Shown here: piece by piece, positions 16,963 to 25,060 of the stretch
Position numbering within the stretch: position 1 is the stretch's first letter
Layout of the letters: each line of letters opens with the position of its first letter
Origin: Litoreibacter ascidiaceicola
Lineage (GTDB): Bacteria > Pseudomonadota > Alphaproteobacteria > Rhodobacterales > Rhodobacteraceae
Length of the DNA: 64,000 bases
Reading direction: 5' to 3'
NCBI RefSeq assembly: GCF_900129235.1
Contig: NZ_FQUV01000001.1
Coordinates: 186,001 to 250,000 of the forward strand
Position numbers and translations under genes: made by a program
The notes under the pieces: model-generated
Databases searched by the model: none
The model's input: the letters and a program-made list of their open reading frames with translations, nothing else
Told to the model about the DNA's origin: nothing

Positions 16963-18357
16963 CTAAAGCGTGCGTATCCGCGCTTGCGGGGCCGCCGCCC
17001 CCATCAGTTCCGTCAACGCCCAGACCAACGCGTCCACACGGTCCGGCGAGCCAGAGCCTTGAAAGCCCGTTACCGTCATCTGGCACATCTGGTCCTCCAA
17101 AGGCCCCAACGCGCCGTAATGCTTCACACGACCCTGTTCATACAAAGCCGCCACAGGCTCCGCCCGCGCCGCCTTGCCCCGCGACGCATGGACCGACCGG
17201 TACGGCACCAACGGGTCCAGCTGATGGATCAACGTCTCCACCAGATCGCCCCCTTGGTTCACTTCCGCCACCACACGCTCCGCCCCGTGCCGCTCGTAAG
17301 CCGCCAAGACAGCATGCGCCCAGCCGGTCGGCGACGCCCCCTCCACGGTCGCGTCCTCGATCACCACGGCCTCCCAGTCCTTGCCGGATCGCACCAAGCC
17401 AGCCACCACGATCCCGCACGCGTCAGACGCCTTCTTCGACGTCACCGCAGGGTCCACCGCGACCACCACCCGCTCGAACGCCGGTAACTCCGGCACCCGC
17501 AAATCCTCCAGCATCGACGCGCTCCACAAGGCACCGTCCAGATCGTCCAACAAAATGCCGTCCAACTCCTGACGCCCCATCCGCGTGTTGCCATAGCGGC
17601 TGCGGACTTCCTCAAGGAACGACGCCGCAAGGTTATCCTTGTTGGCCTCCGTCGGCGCATGGGTCACCACCGTCGACCCCGCATCCAGTATCTGTTTCAG
17701 CACCGTCACATTGCGCGGCGTGGTCGTAATCACCTGCTGCGGACGGTCCCCCAGACGCAGCGCGAATTGCAGCTGGTCATACGCCTCCCGCGCCTTGGTC
17801 CATTTCGCCAATTCATCCACCCAAGCCGCGTCAAACTGCGGTCCGCGCATATGCTCCGGCGACGACGCGCTATGCGCCTCCGCAATCGCGCCATTGGGCC
17901 AGACCAGCCGCCGCCGCGTTGCCTGCCATTCAGGCCGACGATCGGGCGGAGAGCACGCCAGTATCCCGCTATCGCCAAAAATCATCACGTCGCGCACTTG
18001 GTCAAAGGTCTCACCCACCAGCGCCACACGTCGCGCACGGCCCGGATCGCCGGGCATGTCGCCCTCGACCATCATGCGCACCCATTCGGCCCCTGCACGG
18101 GTTTTGCCCGCGCCACGCCCGCCCATGATCACCCAGGACCGCCAGTCGCCCGCAGGCGGCAGTTGATGCGGATGCGCCCAGAAGTCGAACAGGAACGGCA
18201 GCGCCGAGGCCTCCTCGTCGCTCAACCCGTCAAGAAAGGCCTCGCGGATCTCGTCCGGCTTGGATGCGATCAAGGCGGCGCCTGATCTCAATCCGGGCTG
18301 CCCCAAGGTCGACGGCGAACTCTCCCGCTCGTCCGGCACGCTTTCTGCGGTGTTCAT
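16963..18357 (-). CDS. GTA large terminase subunit, g2 (464 aa)
   Basis: The Walker A motif is MGGRGAGKTRAGAEW (about residue 80), the Walker B-like segment is PQFDAAWVDELAKW, and a C-terminal RNase-H-type nuclease follows (VVVAVDPAVTSKKASDACG, VVAEVNQGGDLVETLI). It packages host DNA by headful filling in a gene transfer agent. The ATG at 18357 has GAAGGGA upstream and gives a 128-base overlap with g1. A later TTG start near 18273, close to LIASKPDEI, would shorten the overlap to about 44 bases. Confidence 0.93.
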   Translation of the reverse strand: MNTAESVPDERESSPSTLGQPGLRSGAALIASKPDEIREAFLDGLSDEEASALPFLFDFWAHPHQLPPAGDWRSWVIMGGRGAGKTRAGAEWVRMMVEGDMPGDPGRARRVALVGETFDQVRDVMIFGDSGILACSPPDRRPEWQATRRRLVWPNGAIAEAHSASSPEHMRGPQFDAAWVDELAKWTKAREAYDQLQFALRLGDRPQQVITTTPRNVTVLKQILDAGSTVVTHAPTEANKDNLAASFLEEVRSRYGNTRMGRQELDGILLDDLDGALWSASMLEDLRVPELPAFERVVVAVDPAVTSKKASDACGIVVAGLVRSGKDWEAVVIEDATVEGASPTGWAHAVLAAYERHGAERVVAEVNQGGDLVETLIHQLDPLVPYRSVHASRGKAARAEPVAALYEQGRVKHYGALGPLEDQMCQMTVTGFQGSGSPDRVDALVWALTELMGAAAPQARIRTL

Positions 18358-18586
18358 CTAATTTCCCTTCCGCGTCTCTACTCATGTTCAACAGGGTCTG
18401 AAGTTCGTGCTTCAGCTTGTTTCTCAGCTCGGGAGGAACCGAACGGTCGGTGCGCGCACGTCGCCATTCCCGCCTGACATCTGTGGTCAGGTCATGCGCC
18501 ATCGCCGTCAGGTCCTCCAAAATCTCGTCTACTATTTTCGTCACCGATAGGTCCGGCAAACCGGTTTGATCGGGGGTCTCTGTCAT
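18230..18586 (-). CDS. GTA small terminase-like protein, g1 (118 aa)
   Basis: The first gene of the cluster. From the ATG at 18586 (GGAGG four bases upstream) the protein is helical and charged, with VTKIVDEILEDLTAMAHDL, RREWRRARTDRSVPPELRNK and a basic C-terminal helix (ARIEIRRRLDRIQAG). This fits the rcc01682-type g1, a DNA-binding small terminase that has lost site specificity. The frame is open further upstream, but that part overlaps the mltG terminator and is unlikely to be translated. The 3' end overlaps g2 by 128 bases. Confidence 0.83.
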   Translation of the reverse strand: MTETPDQTGLPDLSVTKIVDEILEDLTAMAHDLTTDVRREWRRARTDRSVPPELRNKLKHELQTLLNMSRDAEGKLDEHRRKRAGRAGEFAVDLGAARIEIRRRLDRIQAGRDPRGLS

Positions 18587-18791
18587 GCGGCCTCCTACCT
18601 TCCGCACCGGTGGCGGAAAGGCTTGGTCTGGGGTCGGAAAACGAAAAAAGCGGCCAAGGGTCATGGTGACCCGAGCCGCTTTCTCACTTGTTCCGTCTTG
18701 AGAGGTCTTATCCCTCATCAAAGCCCGAATGTCAAGAAATTGCGCCCGCGCAAAAGCTGCGAACGCTGTTCATTAACAAAGGGTTAGCGCC
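18587..18791. promoter_or_regulatory. Region upstream of the GTA cluster with palindrome and CtrA-like half-sites
   Basis: The region holds the mltG terminator, a perfect 14-bp palindrome TTGCGC-CC-GCGCAA at 18740-18753, and TTAA-N7-TTAG at 18773-18787, one base away from the CtrA consensus TTAA-N7-TTAA. GTA transcription in Rhodobacter needs CtrA and GafA, though direct CtrA binding at the GTA promoter is not the established mechanism. I could not find a clear -35/-10 pair. Confidence 0.4.
18644..18682 (-). terminator. Intrinsic terminator of the fabF-mltG transcript
   Basis: A two-part stem (AAAGCGGC at 18647-18654 with GCCGCTTT at 18675-18682, and GGGTCA/TGACCC inside) is followed on the minus strand by six T. 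It separates mltG from the GTA cluster. Confidence 0.88.
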
Positions 18792-19949
18792 CTAGTTGTT
18801 GGCGTTCCGCTCCGCTTCGATCTTGCGCCATTTGGCAACATTCTCGTTGTGCTCCTGAATGGTCACAGCGAACGCATGTCCCCCCGTACCGTCCGCCACA
18901 AAGAAAATATATGGCGTGTCGTCAGGGTTCAGCGCAGCCTCGATCGCCAGACGGCCGGGGTTGGCAATCGGCGTCGGGGTCAGGCCCGGAATGGCATACG
19001 TGTTATACGGCGTCTCGCGGTCCAGTTCAGATCGGCGCAGACCACGCCCCAGCACGCCCTCGCCACGGGTAATCCCATAGATCACCGCAGGGTCGGTTTG
19101 CAGCTTCATGCCTTGGCGCAAACGGTTGGTGAACACGCTGGCCACCTGACGCCGTTCTTCGGCCACGCCGGTCTCTTTCTCGATGATAGAGGCCAGAATC
19201 AACGCTTCCTCCGGCGTCTCCAATGGCACCGACGGGTCGCGCGCTTCCCAAGCCTCGGCCAGAATTTTCTCCTGCGCCGCCTGCATCTTCGCAATCAACT
19301 CGGCACGATCCGCGCCCGGTTTGATCTCGTAGCTGTCCGGTGCAAGGCTGCCCTCAGCGGGCGTTGCCTCGATCTCGCCTTCCATCACATCCAGCGCGCG
19401 CAGGCTGTCGGCGACTTGCCAGCTGGTCACCCCTTCGGCCACCGCCACACGGTAGCGCACATCACGGTCGTCCCGCGCTTCCACATAGACCTGGGGAACC
19501 TCGTCCACGCCGGGCGTAAACTTCGCCGTCTCGATATATTCGTTCGTTGTAGGGTCCAGCTCCCGCACCACAGCACTGCGCGAGGTCACGCCAACGCGGT
19601 ACACCACTTCCGTCCCGCAAGTGTTCTGTCCGCCACGGGTCACAACATCCACGATCTCTTGCATCGACGCGCCCGCAGGCACCAGAAAGCTGCCCGCTTT
19701 CAGCTGTTGCGATTTGTCTGCATAGTCCGCACCAATCCGGAAGATGCGCCCGTTCGAAACGGCCCCCTTGGCTTCAAGATCGCGTGAGACCAAAGCCATC
19801 GAGCCGCCCAAAGGCACACGCACACAAATCGCGTCCTCCAGCGGTCCCGCTTTGGTATATTGCGACTGTCCCCAGCCCACCAAGGCGCCAGCGGCGACCA
19901 GCAGCAGGATGAACAGCGTCAGAAAATTCGAGGCGATGGATTTCCACAT
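18792..19949 (-). CDS. mltG: Endolytic murein transglycosylase MltG (385 aa)
   Basis: One N-terminal membrane helix (FLTLFILLLVAAGALVGWG, about 9-27) is followed by a LysM-like region and the YceG catalytic domain with the active-site glutamate in EEALILASIIEKETG and the family motifs RQVASVFTNRL, LQTDPAVIYGI and TYAIPGLTPTPIANPG. It cuts nascent peptidoglycan strands in the periplasm and so ends their growth. It lies 7 bases after fabF, the usual arrangement in this group. Confidence 0.96.
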   Translation of the reverse strand: MWKSIASNFLTLFILLLVAAGALVGWGQSQYTKAGPLEDAICVRVPLGGSMALVSRDLEAKGAVSNGRIFRIGADYADKSQQLKAGSFLVPAGASMQEIVDVVTRGGQNTCGTEVVYRVGVTSRSAVVRELDPTTNEYIETAKFTPGVDEVPQVYVEARDDRDVRYRVAVAEGVTSWQVADSLRALDVMEGEIEATPAEGSLAPDSYEIKPGADRAELIAKMQAAQEKILAEAWEARDPSVPLETPEEALILASIIEKETGVAEERRQVASVFTNRLRQGMKLQTDPAVIYGITRGEGVLGRGLRRSELDRETPYNTYAIPGLTPTPIANPGRLAIEAALNPDDTPYIFFVADGTGGHAFAVTIQEHNENVAKWRKIEAERNANN

Positions 19950-19956
19950 GAGCGGA

Positions 19957-21210
19957 TTACACTTTCCCCATAATCAGGCAGGCATTGGTCCCGCCAAAGC
20001 CGAAGCTATTGGACAAAACCACATTAACGTCGCGCTTTACCGCCTTGTTTGCACACAGATCAATGTCGGTATCCACAGCGGGATTATCAAGATTGATCGT
20101 CGGCGGGCAGATATTATCCCGCATCGCCAGAATGCAGAAGATCGCTTCAATCGCACCAGCGGCCCCCAGCAGGTGACCCGTCATCGACTTGGTCGACGAC
20201 ATGGTGGCCCCTTTGCAGGCATCGCCCAGCAGCCGCTCAACAGCGCCCAGCTCAATGGTGTCCGCCATGGTCGAGGTGCCATGCGCATTGATATAGTCAA
20301 TCTGGCTCGGCTCGATGCCAGCCCGCTTCACCGCAGCCCGCATCGCGCGCTCTGCACCCTCATGGTCCGGTGGTGGTGCAGTGATGTGGTAGGCGTCACC
20401 TGAAAGCCCGTAACCCAGCACTTCGCCGTAAATCTTCGCGCCACGCGCTTTGGCGTGCTCATATTCCTCAAGCACAACAACGCCCGCGCCCTCGCCCATG
20501 ACAAACCCGTCACGGTCCGCGTCCCAAGGCCGCGAGGCCTTCTCGGGGTCGTCCGCATGCGCCGTGGACAGCGCCTTGCAGGCGTTGAAGCCCGCTATGC
20601 CGATCTCGCAAATTGGGCTCTCCGCACCGCCCGCAATCATCACATCCGCGTCGTCCAGCGCAATCAGCCGCGCCGCGTCGCCGATGGCATGCGCACCGGT
20701 GGAACACGCCGTCACAACCGCATGGTTCGGCCCTTTGAAGCCGTAGCGGATGGACACTTGCCCCGACACCAGGTTCACCAAGGCCCCCGGAATAAAGAAC
20801 GGCGACACCCGACGGGGTCCACGTTCCTTGATCAGCACAGCCGTTTCCGCAATCGACGACAACCCGCCGATGCCTGACCCGATCATCACGCCCGTGCGCT
20901 CCAGCTCGTGCTGGTCATCCGGCGTCCAGCCCGCGTCTTCCACCGCCTGCTGCGCCGCTGCCATGCCATAGAGGATGAAATCATCCACCTTGCGCTGCTC
21001 TTTGGGCTCCATATAGGCGTCAGGGTTGAACTCCCCTTCACCCTCTCCACGCGGCACTTCGCAGGCATAGCCCGTTCCCAGATGGGAGGCGTCAAATTTC
21101 TCAATGGTGCGCGCGCCGGATTTCCCCGCCAGCGCATTCTTCCACGTGGTCTCCACGCCGTCGCCCAAAGGCGTCACCATTCCAAGACCGGTAATCACAA
21201 CTCGACGCAT
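19957..21210 (-). CDS. fabF: 3-oxoacyl-ACP synthase II (417 aa)
   Basis: It begins MRRVVITGLGMVTPLGDGVE. The catalytic residues are visible: Cys in VTACSTGAHAIGDA, His in NAHGTSTMADTIE and His in MTGHLLGAAGAIE. It elongates acyl-ACP by condensing with malonyl-ACP. The ATG at 21210 has AAAGGGGTG upstream; eight more residues upstream are in frame but not conserved. The acpP gene, its usual direct neighbour, is 3.4 kb away here. Confidence 0.97.
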   Translation of the reverse strand: MRRVVITGLGMVTPLGDGVETTWKNALAGKSGARTIEKFDASHLGTGYACEVPRGEGEGEFNPDAYMEPKEQRKVDDFILYGMAAAQQAVEDAGWTPDDQHELERTGVMIGSGIGGLSSIAETAVLIKERGPRRVSPFFIPGALVNLVSGQVSIRYGFKGPNHAVVTACSTGAHAIGDAARLIALDDADVMIAGGAESPICEIGIAGFNACKALSTAHADDPEKASRPWDADRDGFVMGEGAGVVVLEEYEHAKARGAKIYGEVLGYGLSGDAYHITAPPPDHEGAERAMRAAVKRAGIEPSQIDYINAHGTSTMADTIELGAVERLLGDACKGATMSSTKSMTGHLLGAAGAIEAIFCILAMRDNICPPTINLDNPAVDTDIDLCANKAVKRDVNVVLSNSFGFGGTNACLIMGKV

Positions 21211-21401
21211 ACCCACCCCTTTATCCTGTAGCACAAGGTTTATCCTTCGGGTCTTACACGTCCACGACCCAAAGGGGCAAGGTATCGCGTTGGATATTCA
21301 CCGCCCAAAGGCGGCGGATCGCGCAACTTCGTGCCAATTTCCCTTGCGGGGGCGTGAAATGAGCGGCACTCCTAACGTGAATCCGAACTTTGCAGGTCGC
21401 C

Positions 21402-22427
21402 ATGACAGATTTCACCGCCGAAAAAGCCATTTCCCGCGCCTACATGGCCGAATTCGACCGAGCCGCCCCGTCCGACCGTCTCAACCGGCTCAAGGCCCAT
21501 ACATCGCCGGACTTCCACTGGCGCGGCGTCCACCCGTTCAACCGGCAACCAAGCGCCAAGGCGGCGATGCAGGCGTTCTGGACACCGCTCCTCAACGCCT
21601 TCTCCAGCCTACAACGGCGCGAGGACGTCTTCTTCGCAGGTCTCAATGAAATCGACGGCTTCACCGCCACATGGACTTGCTCGATGGGGCATTTCATGGG
21701 CCTGTTCGACGCGCCATGGCTGGGCATCCCGCCCACAGGCAAGATGGCCTTCCTGCGCTACGCCGAGTTTCACCGGATCGAGAACGGCAAAATCGCCGAG
21801 ACCGCGCTGTTTTGCGATGTCCTGTCGGTGATGGCACAAGCCGGTGTCGATCCCTTGCCGCCCCAAACAGGCGCGGCCTTCATCGTCCCCGGCCCGATGA
21901 CCAATGACGGGCTGTTGCTGTCCTCCAGCGATCCCGACGAGGGCAAGGCCACCCTTGCCATCGTCAACAAAATGGCCAACAGCATTTCCAAGGCCAACGA
22001 GGTCTTGCAAGGTAAGTCCAAAACCTACCTGACCCCGCAGCAAGAGATGTCGGAGAATTGGCACGACGATATGATCTGGTACGGTCCCCACGGCATCGGT
22101 GCCACCTACACCATCGACCGCTACATCACCCAGCATCAGGCCCCGTTCAGAACCCAGCTGGCCGATCGCATCTTCAACGGCCACGTCGCCCGCTTTGCCG
22201 AAGGCAAATATTGCGGCTTCTTCGGCTGGCCCAACCTGACCGTCACCCCGATTGGCGGTTATCTCGGTCTCCCCGCCACGGGTAAACCTGCCGATATGCG
22301 GGTGGTCGATATCTACCGCCGCGACGGGGACAAGCTGGCCGAAAACTGGGTGATCATCGACATGCTGCACTTCTTGAAGATGCAGGGCCTCGACGTGCTG
22401 GAGCGCCTGAACGCAGGCGTGCGCTAA
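21402..22427 (+). CDS. Protein with two SnoaL/NTF2-like domains (341 aa)
   Basis: Two consecutive NTF2-like units are visible. The first, residues 1-150, has RAYMAEFDRAAPSDRLNR, TWTCSMGHFMGLFDAPWLGI and AEFHRIENGKIAETALFCDV. The second, about 190-335, has WHDDMIWYGPHGIGATYTID, FFGWPNLTVTPIGGYLGLPA and RRDGDKLAENWVIIDMLHFL. Such fused proteins belong to the SnoaL-like polyketide cyclase or ester cyclase group; the substrate cannot be told. It is followed by a GST gene after one base, so the two form an operon. A TTG four codons upstream is an alternative start. Confidence 0.8.
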   Translation: MTDFTAEKAISRAYMAEFDRAAPSDRLNRLKAHTSPDFHWRGVHPFNRQPSAKAAMQAFWTPLLNAFSSLQRREDVFFAGLNEIDGFTATWTCSMGHFMGLFDAPWLGIPPTGKMAFLRYAEFHRIENGKIAETALFCDVLSVMAQAGVDPLPPQTGAAFIVPGPMTNDGLLLSSSDPDEGKATLAIVNKMANSISKANEVLQGKSKTYLTPQQEMSENWHDDMIWYGPHGIGATYTIDRYITQHQAPFRTQLADRIFNGHVARFAEGKYCGFFGWPNLTVTPIGGYLGLPATGKPADMRVVDIYRRDGDKLAENWVIIDMLHFLKMQGLDVLERLNAGVR

Positions 22428-22428
22428 T

Positions 22429-23061
22429 ATGCTCAAGGTCTACGCGGTCGACCACTCTCTTTATTGCGCCAAGCTGCGCCTCACCTTGCGCACCAAGGGG
22501 CTGGAATGGGTCGATCTAACCCCGCCCGCCGACTACCTGTCGCGGGTCCCCACGGGGAACCTTCCCGCCCTTGTGGACGGAGACCTCACCCTCACCGACA
22601 GCGAGGCGATCGCCGAATACCTCGAAGAAAAGCACCCTGACCCCGCCATGCTGCCCGAGGGCCTGATCCCGCGTGCCAAATCGCGCGAGCTGTCCCGCTT
22701 CCATGACACAAGGCTGGAGCCGGCCCTGCGCCTGCTGTTCTCCAACGTCACACCGGCAACGCGCGTTGCATCCGAAATAGAGGCAGCGCACGCAGAAATC
22801 ATCAAACGCCTCACCGCGCTGAGTACGCTGCTGGACCAAAGCCCGCTCCCCCGCGACCGCCTGTGGCTAAGCGATTGCGGCCTGATCGTCACGTTGGAAT
22901 GGCTGGACCTGATGGAGACCCACACCGTCCTGCCTCCGTTGCACTGGTCCGCCACCGTCCGCACCTACCGCGCGCAAATGGAAACTCTCCCCCAAGTCGC
23001 GCAGGAACTGGCGTTCTACCGCCCGCATATGCGGGAATGGATGGCGGGGAAGTTGGGGTGA
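22429..23061 (+). CDS. Glutathione S-transferase family protein (210 aa)
   Basis: The N-terminal thioredoxin-like domain has HSLYCAKLRLTLRTKGLEW, the cis-Pro motif region VPTGNLPALVDGD, and LTDSEAIAEYLEEKHPDPAM. The helical C-terminal domain runs from about residue 85. The S/C in the active-site loop suggests a serine or cysteine type enzyme. It probably uses glutathione on a small molecule; its one-base gap from the NTF2-like gene suggests a shared detoxification or modification role. Confidence 0.85.
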   Translation: MLKVYAVDHSLYCAKLRLTLRTKGLEWVDLTPPADYLSRVPTGNLPALVDGDLTLTDSEAIAEYLEEKHPDPAMLPEGLIPRAKSRELSRFHDTRLEPALRLLFSNVTPATRVASEIEAAHAEIIKRLTALSTLLDQSPLPRDRLWLSDCGLIVTLEWLDLMETHTVLPPLHWSATVRTYRAQMETLPQVAQELAFYRPHMREWMAGKLG

Positions 23062-23171
23062 GTTAACCGACACCACAATAATTGGTGAATGTCCGGTCTG
23101 AGCCCATTCTGTCCAATGTCGCGGCGCGCACCAACGGCGGCTTCCCTAAAATATTCTAAATGTCTCGCGAC

Positions 23172-24434
23172 CTATCGTTCCGGGTCGGACCACTCGGACG
23201 GTGGGACATCGCGGCGCAGCATCCGTAGGGCCAGACCCAATGCCACACCGACGCCGATTGCGACGGTCAGGTCGGCCAAGACCGTCAGAATTAGTGTTAA
23301 CATCAGGAGGAACACATCGGATTTGCGCTCCACCGCATAACTCTTCCACTTTTGCGGCTCGCTCATGTTCCAGGCAGTCAGGATCAGCAAGCCGGCCAAG
23401 GCGGGCATAGCCATGTATCCCACAAGTCTTGATGCCAACAGCATGATGATCAGAATTGTCAGCGCGTGGATCAATCCGGCCACCGGTGTTTTGCCACCGG
23501 CGCGGATATTGGTCGCAGTGCGCGCAATCGCCCCCGTTGCTGGCATTCCACCGAAAAGGGAAGATCCGATATTGGCGGCCCCTTGCGCCAGCAGTTCGGC
23601 ATTTGGGCGATGTTTTCCTTCAATCATGCGGTCGGCCACCATGGCAGACAGCAAGGATTCGACACCTGCAAGAAACGCGATGATCAACGCAGATGGCAGC
23701 AAAACGACGACCCTGTCGAAACTGAGTTCGGGCATCTGGGGCCATGGCAGGGAGTTGGGAAGATCTCCGAACCGAGACTGGATCGTATCGACTGGGAGAT
23801 CGGCTAATGCGACAATGGCCGACGTGCAGGCGACTGCCACGATCAGCCCTGGCAGTTTTGGCGCGGCTTGGCGGAACAGCACGATCAGGACCATTGTCGC
23901 CAGACCAATCAAAGCTGACGCTACCGATAGGGTCGGACGCGCATGCCAAAGAACTTCGATCTTTGCGAGAAACTCTGCTGGTACCGCATCAACCGTGAGC
24001 CCAAAAAGATCATTGAGCTGACTTGTCGCGATGATGACAGCGATCCCGATTGTAAATCCGTTTATGACGGGTTCGGGTATCAGTCGAATAAGGTTTCCCG
24101 CCCGGAAGTAGCCAGCAACAAGCAGAATAAGACCTGCCATGAACGTGGCCAGGACCAAGCCATCATATCCGTGTGCAACGACCACCCCAAAGACGACGAC
24201 AATGAAGGCACCCGTTGGGCCGCCGATCTGCACACGGCTGCCACCCAATAGCGAGACCAGGAAGCCTGCAACAATTGCCGTTATGAGGCCTTTTGACGGG
24301 TCGGCTCCGGACGCAATGGCAATCGCGAGACTAAGTGGCAAGGCCACCATAGCGACCGTCACGCCCGCTATTGCGTCTTTAACTAAAAGCTCCCGCGTGT
24401 AGCCAGGTAGGGTTGTGAGAATTTTGGGTTTCAT
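23172..24434 (-). CDS. SulP-family inorganic anion transporter lacking the STAS domain (420 aa)
   Basis: The membrane core is typical of SulP: DAIAGVTVAMVALPLSLAIA, GGSRVQIGGPTGAFIVVVFG, IPEPVINGFTIGIAVIIAT, GAANIGSSLFGGMPATGAIA and GLLILTAWNMSEPQKW. Members usually have about 550 residues with a C-terminal cytoplasmic STAS domain. Here the protein ends at LRMLRRDVPPSEWSDPER directly after the membrane part, and only 110 bases separate it from the convergent GST gene, so no STAS remnant can follow. The substrate (sulfate, bicarbonate or other) is not known. By eye its GC is lower than its neighbours'. Confidence 0.9.
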   Translation of the reverse strand: MKPKILTTLPGYTRELLVKDAIAGVTVAMVALPLSLAIAIASGADPSKGLITAIVAGFLVSLLGGSRVQIGGPTGAFIVVVFGVVVAHGYDGLVLATFMAGLILLVAGYFRAGNLIRLIPEPVINGFTIGIAVIIATSQLNDLFGLTVDAVPAEFLAKIEVLWHARPTLSVASALIGLATMVLIVLFRQAAPKLPGLIVAVACTSAIVALADLPVDTIQSRFGDLPNSLPWPQMPELSFDRVVVLLPSALIIAFLAGVESLLSAMVADRMIEGKHRPNAELLAQGAANIGSSLFGGMPATGAIARTATNIRAGGKTPVAGLIHALTILIIMLLASRLVGYMAMPALAGLLILTAWNMSEPQKWKSYAVERKSDVFLLMLTLILTVLADLTVAIGVGVALGLALRMLRRDVPPSEWSDPER

Positions 24435-24550
24435 GCGCTGACGTTAGGCCGATGTCTATTGGTTGTCATTGCCAAAGCGGACCGTCGCCTTGATGCTGCT
24501 AAGGCCAGCAAAGTCCGCATAGCGGAAGTGTGAAGCACCATCCCACGAAA

Positions 24551-24580
24551 ACAAAAAAATGGCGCCCCGAAGGGCGCCAT
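24551..24580 (-). terminator. Intrinsic terminator of acpP
   Basis: A perfect 9-bp stem ATGGCGCCC / GGGCGCCAT with tetraloop CGAA (plus strand) lies at 24559-24580 and is followed on the minus strand by TTTTTTTGTTTT. Confidence 0.93.
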
Positions 24581-24608
24581 CTTCAATCTCGTCAAAGCTC
24601 TAAAAGAC

Positions 24609-24842
24609 TTAAGAAGCTTCTTTGATGAATTTCGTTGCGTCGCCGAAAGTCTGGATGGTTTCTGCAGCGTCGTCTGGGATTTCGATCCCGAACTCTTCTT
24701 CGAACGCCATAACCAGCTCAACGGTGTCGAGGCTGTCTGCGCCCAGATCGTCGATGAACGATGCGTTTTCAACAACTTTGTCTTCTTCTACACCAAGGTG
24801 CTCGACAACGATCTTTTTAACGCGGTCTGCGATATCGCTCAT
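24609..24842 (-). CDS. acpP: Acyl carrier protein (77 aa)
   Basis: A short, highly acidic protein beginning [20 protein letters not shown]. The phosphopantetheine serine is in [20 protein letters not shown]. It carries growing acyl chains. The ATG at 24842 follows GAGGA. Upstream in-frame residues are from the leader and are not conserved. It is transcribed from its own region and terminated by a strong hairpin, as expected for an abundant protein. Confidence 0.98.
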   Translation of the reverse strand: MSDIADRVKKIVVEHLGVEEDKVVENASFIDDLGADSLDTVELVMAFEEEFGIEIPDDAAETIQTFGDATKFIKEAS

Positions 24843-24981
24843 GTTGTATTCCTCGTATTTGCTCGGGGTTTGCCCGATTGGTGGCGGGCAAGTTACCCTA
24901 CCCAGTTGGTATTGGCCATTTGGCCTGTTATCTCGCCGCAAATGCGGCTGCCAAAGGTTTCCCCCCAGCTGATCTGCGCCG

Positions 24982-25009
24982 CCTATAGCATACCAAATGG
25001 GGAACGCAA
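24982..25009 (-). promoter_or_regulatory. acpP: Candidate acpP promoter
   Basis: On the minus strand TTGCGT (25009-25004) and TATAGG (24987-24982) are 16 bases apart, about 140 bases upstream of acpP and downstream of the fabG stop. It is a reasonable sigma-70 pair, but found by eye only. Confidence 0.35.
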
Positions 25010-25060
25010 ACGCTTATACAACCCTCATTCAGCCAAAGCGAAATCGCTGCATCGCAGCGC

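Noticed and set aside
3783-18586. Prophage
   Set aside because: No integrase, repressor, replication, holin or attachment sites; gene order and sizes match the gene transfer agent, which is stably inherited.
18587-18721. 45-residue extension of GTA g1
   Set aside because: It would read through the mltG terminator hairpin; the ATG at 18586 has a strong ribosome site.
23062-23171. Hidden STAS domain of the SulP gene after a frameshift
   Set aside because: Only 110 bases remain before the convergent GST gene, too short for a domain of about 100 residues.
24843-24941. 33-residue extension of AcpP
   Set aside because: The ACP family starts at MSDIADR, with GAGGA directly upstream; the upstream part is leader.
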